Source: Aurantimonadaceae bacterium
GTDB lineage: Bacteria > Pseudomonadota > Alphaproteobacteria > Rhizobiales > Rhizobiaceae
Reading direction: 5' to 3'
DNA: 33,644 bases
Assembly (NCBI GenBank): GCA_947474855.1
Contig: CANJKV010000019.1
Location: 1 to 33,644 of the forward strand
Shown one piece after another: positions 1 through 5,787 of the stretch. A model generated the notes under the pieces. The model was not told the DNA's origin. It saw only the letters and a list, made by a program, of their open reading frames with translations, and made no database searches. Made by a program: the position numbers and the translations under genes. Positions within the stretch are counted from its first letter, which is position 1, and each line of letters begins with the position of its first letter.

Positions 1-176
1 GCTCGGCCTATTCGGCGCTGCTCGGCATCATCGTGATCCAGGCGATCTCGAACGGGCTGACGCTCCTGAACCTCTCGTCGAGCCTTCGCTACATGATCCT
101 CGGCGGCGTCCTCGCCCTGGCGGTCATCGTCGACTCGCTCGCCCGCCGCTCGCGCGCCTCGCACGGCCGGGGCTGA
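1..176 (+). CDS. sugar ABC transporter permease, C-terminal fragment (5' end outside window)
   Basis: The reading frame is open from base 3 and ends at TGA 174-176, giving the last 57 residues of a protein. These residues hold two hydrophobic segments (about 1-17 and 31-43 of the fragment) joined by a short loop with LNLSSSLRYMILGG, and a basic tail. The pattern 'I.NGLTLLN(L/V)SS..(R/Q)YMI.G..L..AV..D' is typical of the C-terminus of monosaccharide ABC permeases of the RbsC/XylH type (BPD_transp_2). The protein would sit in the inner membrane and move a sugar or polyol delivered by a periplasmic binding protein. It lies 72 bp upstream of a dehydrogenase and a pentulose kinase on the same strand, so it is probably the uptake part of that catabolic cluster. 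Substrate is inferred from context only. Confidence 0.75.
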   Translation, partial: SAYSALLGIIVIQAISNGLTLLNLSSSLRYMILGGVLALAVIVDSLARRSRASHGRG

Positions 177-187
177 CCGCGCCTCCG

Positions 188-216
188 TTCCGCCGCGCGG
201 AAGGCGCGCGGCGGGA
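188..216 (+). terminator. GC-rich hairpin between permease and dehydrogenase genes
   Basis: CCGCCGCGC at 190-198 pairs perfectly with GCGCGGCGG at 206-214 around a 7-nt loop, and the stem can be extended by a G-T and a T-A pair. It is followed by CCTTTCCTTC rather than a clean T-run. It may be a weak terminator or an mRNA-processing hairpin that lowers expression of the genes behind the permease. Confidence 0.35.
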
Positions 217-248
217 CCTTTCCTTCGATCCAATTGGGAACCGCCTCC

Positions 249-977
249 ATGAGCCAGGATCTTTCCGGCAAGGTCGCCGCCGTCACCGGCGCCGCCTCCG
301 GCATCGGCCTCGAATGCGCCCGCGCGATGCTCGGCGCCGGCGCGACCGTCTTTCTGGTCGACCGAGCCGAGGACCGCCTCGCCGCCCTGTGCGCCGAACT
401 CGGCCCCAAGGCCCACCCGCTCCGCGTCGACCTCACGGACGGCGCGAGCGTCGACACGATGATGCCGCGCATCCTGGAGACCGCCGGCCGGCTCGACATC
501 TTCCACGCCAATGCCGGCGCCTATGTCGGCGGGCCGGTGATCGAGGGCGATCCCGATCAATGGGACCGCATGCTGAACCTCAACGTCAACGCCGCCTTCC
601 GCTCGATCCGCGCGGTGCTGCCGCACATGGCCGAGCGCGGCTCCGGCGACGTCGTGGTGACGAGTTCGGTCGCGGGCTTCGTGCCGGTGGTCTGGGAGCC
701 GGTCTACACGGCCTCGAAGTTCGCCATCCAGGCCTTCGTCCACACCCTGCGCCGCCAGGTGATCAAGGACGGCATCCGCGTCGGCGCGGTGGCGCCGGGA
801 CCCGTCGTCACGCCGCTGATCGACGACTGGCCGGCGGCCAAGCTCGAGGAGGCCCGCGCTTCCAACAGCCTGATGGACGCCCAGGACGTCGCCGACGCCG
901 TTCTCTTCATGTTGACGCGACCCCCCGGCGTCGTGGTCCGCGACCTCGTGATCCTGCCCCAGGGCGTCGATCTCTGA
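249..977 (+). CDS. short-chain dehydrogenase/reductase, probable polyol (pentitol) dehydrogenase
   Basis: The 242-residue product is a classical SDR. It has the cofactor motif TGAASGIG at residues 13-20, Asp38 at the end of the second strand (favouring NAD(H)), the NAG motif at 88-90, and the catalytic Ser140, Tyr153 and Lys157 in SSVAG and YTASK. The start at 249 places the first strand at the normal distance; a TTG at 234 in frame is less likely. Family knowledge: such enzymes oxidise an alcohol to a ketone using NAD+. It is separated by only 16 nt from an FGGY pentulose kinase and follows a sugar permease, so oxidation of a pentitol such as ribitol or arabitol to a pentulose that is then phosphorylated is the likely route. 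The exact substrate cannot be read from the sequence. Confidence 0.88.
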   Translation: MSQDLSGKVAAVTGAASGIGLECARAMLGAGATVFLVDRAEDRLAALCAELGPKAHPLRVDLTDGASVDTMMPRILETAGRLDIFHANAGAYVGGPVIEGDPDQWDRMLNLNVNAAFRSIRAVLPHMAERGSGDVVVTSSVAGFVPVVWEPVYTASKFAIQAFVHTLRRQVIKDGIRVGAVAPGPVVTPLIDDWPAAKLEEARASNSLMDAQDVADAVLFMLTRPPGVVVRDLVILPQGVDL

Positions 978-993
978 CGAAGGGCGAAGCGCG

Positions 994-2610
994 ATGAGCG
1001 ACCTTTATCTCGGCATCGACGTCGGCACCGGCAGCGCGCGGGCCGGGCTCTTCGACGCGGACGGCCGGCTCGTATCGAGCGCCAAGCGCCCGATCCGCAT
1101 CTGGCGCGAGGCCGGCGAGATCGTCGAGCAGTCCTCCGACGACATCTGGGCCGCGGTCTGCGAGAGCGCCCGCGAGGCGCTGGCGCTCGCCGGCGGCGAT
1201 CCCGCCCGCGTCAAGGGCGTCGGCTTCGACGCGACCTGCTCGCTCGTGGTCGTGGGCAGGAACGGCGAGCCGCTCGCCGTCGGTCCGTCCGAGGACCCGG
1301 CCCGCAACGTCGTCGTCTGGATGGATCACCGGGCGATCGACCAAGCGGGCCGCATCAACGCCGCCGGCCATCCCGTCCTCGCCTATGTCGGCGGGCGCAT
1401 CTCGCCGGAGATGGAGACCCCGAAGCTCCTGTGGCTGAAGGAGAACCGGCCGCAGACCTTCGATCGCGCCGGCCACTTCTTCGATCTTGCCGACTACCTG
1501 TCCTGGCGCGCCACCGGCAGCCTCCAGCGCTCGGCCTGCACGCTGACCTGCAAGTGGACCTATCTCGCCCACGAGAAGCGCTGGGACGAGAGCTACTTCC
1601 GCGAGGTCGGCCTCGGCGTCCTCGCCGACGAGGCTTTCGCGCGGATCGGCCGGGAAGTGCTCGACATCGGCGAGCCGGTCGGCGAAGGCCTGACGCCGGC
1701 GGCCGCGACCGAGCTCGGCCTTCGTCCCGGCACGCCCGTCGGCGCCGCGCTGATCGACGCCCATGCCGGCGGCGTCGGCACCGTCGCCGCGGCGGGGGGC
1801 GACCTCGCTCTCATCATGGGAACCTCGGCCTGCGCCATGGCGACGACGCCGCGGGCGCGCTTCGTCGAGGGCGTCTGGGGGCCGTATTTCGGCGCCATGC
1901 TGCCGGGCGCCTGGCTCCTGGAAGGCGGCCAGTCCGCCTATGGCGCGGCGCTCGACCACATCGTCGCCTCCCACCCGGCTTTTGCCGCGATCAAGGCCGA
2001 GGCGGACGGCGAGGGACGCGGTGTCCTCGACCACTTGGAAGCCCGCGCGATCGCGCTCGCCGGCTCGACCGAGGCGGCTGCCGAGCTTGCCGCCGACCTC
2101 CACGTCGTGCCCGACCATCTGGGCAACCGCTCGCCGCGTGCCGACCCGCAGGCCACCGCCGTCGTCTGCGGCCTGACGCTCGACAGCGGTCCCGACGACC
2201 TCGTGCGCCTCTTCGTCGCGAGCCTTTGCGGCCTTTGCTACGGGACGCGCGACATCGTCGAGGCGATGCGGGGGCAGGGCGTGTCGCTGGAGCGCATCGT
2301 CGTCTCGGGCGGCGCGGCGCGCTCGGCGCTCCTGCGGCGCATCCTCGCCGACTCCACGCGGATGCCGGTCGCTCTGCCGGAAACCGCCGAGCCCGTGCTT
2401 CTGGGCAGCGCCATGCTCGGCCTCCTCGCCTCGGGCGCGCAGCCGAACCTTGCCAGCGCGGCCGCCCGCATGTGCCGCACGCAGGAGGTGGTCGAGCCGG
2501 CCGGCGGCCGCACGGCCCGCTTCCACGACGCCAAGCACGCGGTCTACCGGCTGCTGCAGTCCGGCGAAACGCGCGCCCGCGCCCTCATGGCGCAGGCGAT
2601 GCGGGACTGA
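994..2610 (+). CDS. FGGY-family carbohydrate kinase, ribulokinase-like
   Basis: The 538-residue length fits FGGY pentulose kinases. The N-terminal phosphate-binding motif GIDVGTGSARAGLFD is at residues 7-21, and the likely catalytic base Asp255 lies in LIDAHAGG. The C-terminal ATPase domain carries VVSGGAARS near residue 435. The DAHAGG block and the 'RNVVVWMDHRA' segment resemble the D-ribulokinase/FGGY-domain-containing group more than glycerol or xylulose kinases. It would phosphorylate a keto-sugar such as D-ribulose with ATP in the cytoplasm. A Shine-Dalgarno-like GAAGGG at 979-984 precedes the ATG. It forms a transcription unit with the dehydrogenase upstream. Its last 26 bp overlap the 3' end of the convergent esterase gene. 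Confidence 0.9.
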   Translation: MSDLYLGIDVGTGSARAGLFDADGRLVSSAKRPIRIWREAGEIVEQSSDDIWAAVCESAREALALAGGDPARVKGVGFDATCSLVVVGRNGEPLAVGPSEDPARNVVVWMDHRAIDQAGRINAAGHPVLAYVGGRISPEMETPKLLWLKENRPQTFDRAGHFFDLADYLSWRATGSLQRSACTLTCKWTYLAHEKRWDESYFREVGLGVLADEAFARIGREVLDIGEPVGEGLTPAAATELGLRPGTPVGAALIDAHAGGVGTVAAAGGDLALIMGTSACAMATTPRARFVEGVWGPYFGAMLPGAWLLEGGQSAYGAALDHIVASHPAFAAIKAEADGEGRGVLDHLEARAIALAGSTEAAAELAADLHVVPDHLGNRSPRADPQATAVVCGLTLDSGPDDLVRLFVASLCGLCYGTRDIVEAMRGQGVSLERIVVSGGAARSALLRRILADSTRMPVALPETAEPVLLGSAMLGLLASGAQPNLASAAARMCRTQEVVEPAGGRTARFHDAKHAVYRLLQSGETRARALMAQAMRD

Positions 2611-3760
2611 CGCTCGGCGCGCCCGGCTCCGAGCGGCGGGGATGCTCCAGGAAGAAGCGCAGCATCTCGCGCGACGCGTCGGGGCCGGCGGGATCGGCGT
2701 AGGACCCCTGGGCGTCGCCCCCTGACCAGGCATGGCCGAGGCCCTCGACGCGCCAGAGCTCGCGCGCCGGCGCGGTTCCGTCCGCCGCCCGCACGCTTCT
2801 GACGAAGGCACGGCCGTTGGCGCTGCCCTGGATCACCCTATCGTTGGCGTGCCGCCCGATCGTGCCGAGCCCCGCGAGCCGGTCGCCATTGGCCGGATGG
2901 ACGGTGGTGTCGCGGGTGCCGTGGAAGATGATGGCGGGCACCTCCGGCGCTCCGGCCTCCCCCCGCGCGGAGCGCCCGCTGCGCATGACGGAGAGCGCCG
3001 CGGCCACGCTGTCGGCGCTGCCGCGCGGCAGGCCCGAATGGATGCCGACCGCAGCGAAGAGGTCGGCTCGGGTCGAGCCGAGAACGGCGGCCATCGCGCC
3101 CCCGGCCGACAGGCCGGCGGCGAAGATCCGGTCGGGGTCCACGGGGTGGTCGCGGGCGATGTCGGCGACGATTCCCGCGAGGATCGCCGGCTCGCCGGCG
3201 CCGCCGCGCTGGTGGGCCGGATCGAACCAGTTCCAGCACAGGGACGGATTGGCCGCGCGCGGCTGCTCGGGATAGGCGACGAGGAAGCCGAACTCCTCCG
3301 CCAGCGCGTTCATCCGCGTGCCGGCGGCGAAATCCTCCGGGCTCTGCGTGCAGCCGTGCAGCATCACGACGAGGGGCCGCGGTCCCTCGCCGACAGCGGC
3401 GGGGACGTAGAGGCGGAAGCTGCGGCGGCCGAAGGGGCCGTCATGTTCGAGGCGAAGGAGCTGGGCGCCCGCCGGAATGTCGACTTCGGCCGCGACCGGG
3501 CGCAGCGGTGTCGCCGCGCCTTGCGCGAAGGCGAAGCGCGGCCGGCTGCGCAGGCCGGCGCCGGGCGGAGGCGGGGCCGGCTGCGTGCCGGCGGCCGGTC
3601 CGGCCGACAGCTCGATGGTCAGGCCGTCGAACCCGGCCGCGGAAGCGCCGGAAGCCGGGCGCGCCCCGAGCCGCTCCTGGATGAGGGCGGTCGCCTGCGA
3701 CAGGCGCTGCGACAGGACGAGGCGCTGCGCCTCGGCGATGAAGGGAAGGGGAAGATCCAC
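2585..3760 (-). CDS. PHB-depolymerase-family esterase (alpha/beta hydrolase)
   Basis: The 391-residue product matches the Esterase_PHB/LpqC group of alpha/beta hydrolases. The oxyanion region LHGCTQSPEDFA starts at residue 134. The lipase box GLSAGG gives nucleophile Ser218, Asp284 lies in FHGTRDTTV, and His343 lies in GLGHAWSGG, so the triad is complete. The first 75 residues are a poorly conserved, proline/alanine-rich extension without a signal peptide, so a cytoplasmic location is likely. Family members hydrolyse polyhydroxyalkanoate oligomers or aromatic esters; the substrate is open. The start is GTG at 3758-3760, preceded by GGAG at a 7-nt spacing. The gene lies 52 bp downstream of the ribbon-helix-helix regulator on the same strand, probably in one transcript with it, and converges on the kinase gene with overlapping ends. 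Confidence 0.88.
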   Translation of the reverse strand: MDLPLPFIAEAQRLVLSQRLSQATALIQERLGARPASGASAAGFDGLTIELSAGPAAGTQPAPPPPGAGLRSRPRFAFAQGAATPLRPVAAEVDIPAGAQLLRLEHDGPFGRRSFRLYVPAAVGEGPRPLVVMLHGCTQSPEDFAAGTRMNALAEEFGFLVAYPEQPRAANPSLCWNWFDPAHQRGGAGEPAILAGIVADIARDHPVDPDRIFAAGLSAGGAMAAVLGSTRADLFAAVGIHSGLPRGSADSVAAALSVMRSGRSARGEAGAPEVPAIIFHGTRDTTVHPANGDRLAGLGTIGRHANDRVIQGSANGRAFVRSVRAADGTAPARELWRVEGLGHAWSGGDAQGSYADPAGPDASREMLRFFLEHPRRSEPGAPSVSPASPAP

Positions 3761-3812
3761 GGAGCGGCTCCTTGCCGGACGAGGTTACGGGACGGGCGGG
3801 CCGCCGGGCCCG

Positions 3813-4229
3813 TCAGCGGATGCGGTCGGCCAGCGCGGCTTTCACCGCGGCGCTGGCCTGAAGGGCGCCGAGAACGGTGATCGAGCCGATCGTTTCTCGG
3901 GCCAGATCCGGCGAAACGTCGTCGTCGAAGGCCGCGAGACCGAGGACGCGGACGTGGAGGAGGCGGCCGGCGGCTCGTACTTCTTCGAGATCGGCTCGGG
4001 AGAACCGGCGCAGGCCGAGTTCGAGCGTCAACCGCTCGGAGGACTGGCGCAGCGTCGCTTCGTGGGCGTCGAGGTGCTTGCGGATGGCGGTCCGGATGAC
4101 GTCGCTCCGGTTGGAATAGAAGCCCTCCCGCACGAGAAGGTCGATGCGGCCGAGATCGACGTAGCCGAGGTTCAGGGTCACCTTCTCGGTCTCGCCCGTC
4201 TTGTCCTGCCCTTCCGCCTTCCTCGGCAT
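3813..4229 (-). CDS. CopG-type ribbon-helix-helix transcriptional regulator
   Basis: The 138-residue product begins MPRKAEGQDK. Residues 17-52 read as a ribbon-helix-helix: a basic beta strand (EKVTLNLG), helix A (DLGRIDLLVREG), the turn FYSNRSD and helix B (VIRTAIRKHLD), as in CopG/Arc/MetJ-type DNA-binding dimers. The rest is a helical and mixed domain of unknown role, possibly for oligomer formation or ligand sensing. The start at 4229 is chosen because GAAGAGGG and AAGAGG precede it and the ribbon-helix-helix falls at the N-terminus; the frame stays open further upstream but that extension looks non-coding. A promoter with a 16-bp palindrome lies directly upstream, which suggests autoregulation and control of the esterase gene behind it. 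Confidence 0.82.
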   Translation of the reverse strand: MPRKAEGQDKTGETEKVTLNLGYVDLGRIDLLVREGFYSNRSDVIRTAIRKHLDAHEATLRQSSERLTLELGLRRFSRADLEEVRAAGRLLHVRVLGLAAFDDDVSPDLARETIGSITVLGALQASAAVKAALADRIR

Positions 4230-4248
4230 GCCTCTTACCCTCTTCAAG

Positions 4249-4292
4249 ACATCCACTTGGATGTTATATGGGGTCCTACCCCAGGGATGCAA
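4249..4292 (-). promoter_or_regulatory. promoter and palindromic operator candidate of the ribbon-helix-helix gene
   Basis: Read on the minus strand, TTGCAT (4292-4287) and TATAAC (4268-4263) form sigma-70-like -35 and -10 boxes with an 18-nt spacer. Plus-strand 4249-4264 is ACATCCACTTGGATGT, a perfect palindrome with 7-bp arms and a 2-nt centre, overlapping the -10 box and the probable transcription start. A second palindrome, GGGGTCCTACCCC (4270-4282), lies between the boxes. Such placement suits repression by the downstream RHH protein; binding is inferred, not shown. Confidence 0.6.
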
Positions 4293-4596
4293 GTCCGAAC
4301 CAACGGCCTCGGCAAACAAGCGGAACAAGTCCGACATGCTTTTGGGGAGTGGAACCATTCCCCATCGCAGGCCGGCGGCACGAAGCCCTGGCGTGGGAGG
4401 GCGCGACCGGGCCGGATCGGCGTCTTCGCGGCGGCGCCGTCGTGACCAGCGGCCAGGCGCGGCGGGCTGCCCTGGAGGCCACGCTTCGCATTCCTCTCGC
4501 CCACCGGCACTGGGCCACCCTCGAGCAGCGACAAGAGGAGCGCGCGTCACCGGCCAGTTGACCGCTGCCCGGCGTTCGGGTTAGGGAGAAGGCTAG
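4293..4596. other. intergenic stretch without a supported gene
   Basis: This stretch separates the regulator promoter from tRNA-Arg. Open frames exist on both strands but show no recognisable domain, no convincing ribosome binding site and no consistent codon pattern, so I call none of them. Confidence 0.6.
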
Positions 4597-4673
4597 GCAC
4601 CCATAGCTCAGCTGGATAGAGTGCACCCCTCCGAAGGGTGAGGTCTCAGGTTCGAATCCTGATGGGTGCGCCA
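4597..4673 (+). tRNA. tRNA-Arg (anticodon CCG)
   Basis: All four stems can be folded by eye. The acceptor arms are GCACCCA (4597-4603) and TGGGTGC (4663-4669). The D arm has GCTC/GAGT. The anticodon stem is CACCC (4624-4628)/GGGTG (4636-4640) around the loop CTCCGAA with anticodon CCG at 4631-4633. The T arm is TCAGG TTCGAAT CCTGA at 4646-4662. The discriminator G4670 and an encoded CCA end at 4673. It reads the CGG arginine codon, which is common in such GC-rich genomes. I see no copy of its 3' end nearby that would mark an integrated element. Confidence 0.96.
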
Positions 4674-5070
4674 CTTCCTGAACAGATCTGCGAACGCCGA
4701 ACGTGCCCTCGGGCGCATCCGCCGTGTTGCCTGCATGTCCGGCAATCGCCTGTTCGAGCGTGGCGGTCTCGCCAACGATGCGCACGGTTGTGGACCGGCG
4801 CCGAGCTTCGACGCCGATCGGCGTGTTAAGCTGTTGAAGTGGCTGGCATCGGCGAGCTTAACAAGCGGTGCCGATCCACAACTGCCAGAGCAGGCCGTCG
4901 AAGATCCTTCCGTCAGGCTCGTGCCATTGCGGCCTCCGCAGGAAAAGATCGGTCACGAACCGACAGAGCCGGCGCCGGCAACCCGGCTGCGCGGGCAGAA
5001 GGCGTGCTCCGGGCCGGAGCGCCGGAGCGTACGAGCCCTGCCGCTGCGGGCGGCCGCCTCGCTCATCGCG
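4674..5070. other. intergenic stretch with palindromes, no supported gene
   Basis: A plus-strand open frame spans most of this stretch but has no start signal or domain I can defend. The central part is rich in symmetric sequence: CGCCGATCGGCG at 4812-4823 is a perfect 12-nt palindrome, and directly after it TGTTAAGCT (4824-4832) is matched by AGCTTAACA (4855-4863). A and T are locally enriched here. Confidence 0.5.
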
Positions 5071-5787
5071 TCAGCTGAGCAGCACGTGCCGCTTCGAGCC
5101 CGGGTCGCCTTGGAGCATCACGAGAAGGACTGACACGGCTTCCGCCCGGTTGCGGACTTCAAGCGCTCTGAACAAGGCGGCGACGTGCACCTTCACCGTG
5201 CCCTCGGCAACGTCGAGGGCGTATGCGATCTCCTTGTTCGACTTGCCTTGGATAATCAGCTCTCCAACGCTTCTCTGGCGGCCGGAGAGTTCCGGCCATC
5301 GCCGGAGCGGTGCCGGCTCCGTCGGCTCCCGGGGTGCCTGGACGGCGGCCGGGGTCGTCGATGGTGCGGATGGAGCCGCCATGGCTTGCGGCGGAGGAAC
5401 GAAAGCGTCGCCGTCGAGGACGGCCTTCAGAGCCTTGGCGATCTCGGGCGTGCGCATGCTCTTCGAGATGAAGCCCTGGACACCGACGCGAACCGACTCG
5501 GCCGCGTCCTCACGGGATGTGGAAGCCGTCACGATGGCGACGATGAGGTCGGGCCCGCCAGCGGCGCGCAGGGCGTCGACGCTGTCGAAGCCTTTCATGC
5601 CCGGCATGGAAAGATCAAGACAAAGAAGGCCGATCGAGGGGTCGGCCGCGAGCTTGGCTGCCGCTCCCTCGAACGAGGAGGTGACGTGAACGACCTCGAA
5701 GTCGAGATCCCGAAGCAGAAGGGCCTGGAGCGCCCAGGCGAACAGTTCGTGGTCGTCGGCGATCAGGGCGGCTTTCTTCCCGGTCAT
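5071..5787 (-). CDS. LuxR/NarL-family response regulator
   Basis: The 238-residue product has an N-terminal receiver domain with acidic pocket Asp11-Asp12, phospho-acceptor Asp58 in CLDLSMPG, a conserved Thr in IVTAS and Lys in FISKS. A linker rich in Pro and Ala (about residues 133-165) follows. The C-terminal LuxR-type helix-turn-helix contains LSGRQRSVGELIIQGKSNKE and the recognition helix region EGTVKVHV. It should be a DNA-binding transcription factor activated by phosphorylation. Its ATG (5787) overlaps the TGA of the upstream histidine kinase gene (ATGA, 4 nt), so the two are translationally coupled and are very probably a cognate pair. Targets are not visible; the divergent secretion operon is the nearest candidate. 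Confidence 0.9.
   Translation of the reverse strand: MTGKKAALIADDHELFAWALQALLLRDLDFEVVHVTSSFEGAAAKLAADPSIGLLCLDLSMPGMKGFDSVDALRAAGGPDLIVAIVTASTSREDAAESVRVGVQGFISKSMRTPEIAKALKAVLDGDAFVPPPQAMAAPSAPSTTPAAVQAPREPTEPAPLRRWPELSGRQRSVGELIIQGKSNKEIAYALDVAEGTVKVHVAALFRALEVRNRAEAVSVLLVMLQGDPGSKRHVLLS

Noticed and set aside
907-2811. A 634-codon minus-strand frame across the kinase gene
   Set aside because: It is Arg/Ala-rich with no domain and antisense to a well-supported FGGY kinase; the same holds for the long frames opposite the glp and kinase genes.
4597-4673. tRNA-Arg as attachment site of an integrated element
   Set aside because: No integrase gene and no repeat of the tRNA 3' end is found in the window, and base use on both sides looks alike.
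4666-5133. A 155-codon plus-strand frame after tRNA-Arg
   Set aside because: It has no ribosome binding site and no domain, it overlaps the tRNA end, and it runs into the response regulator gene on the other strand.
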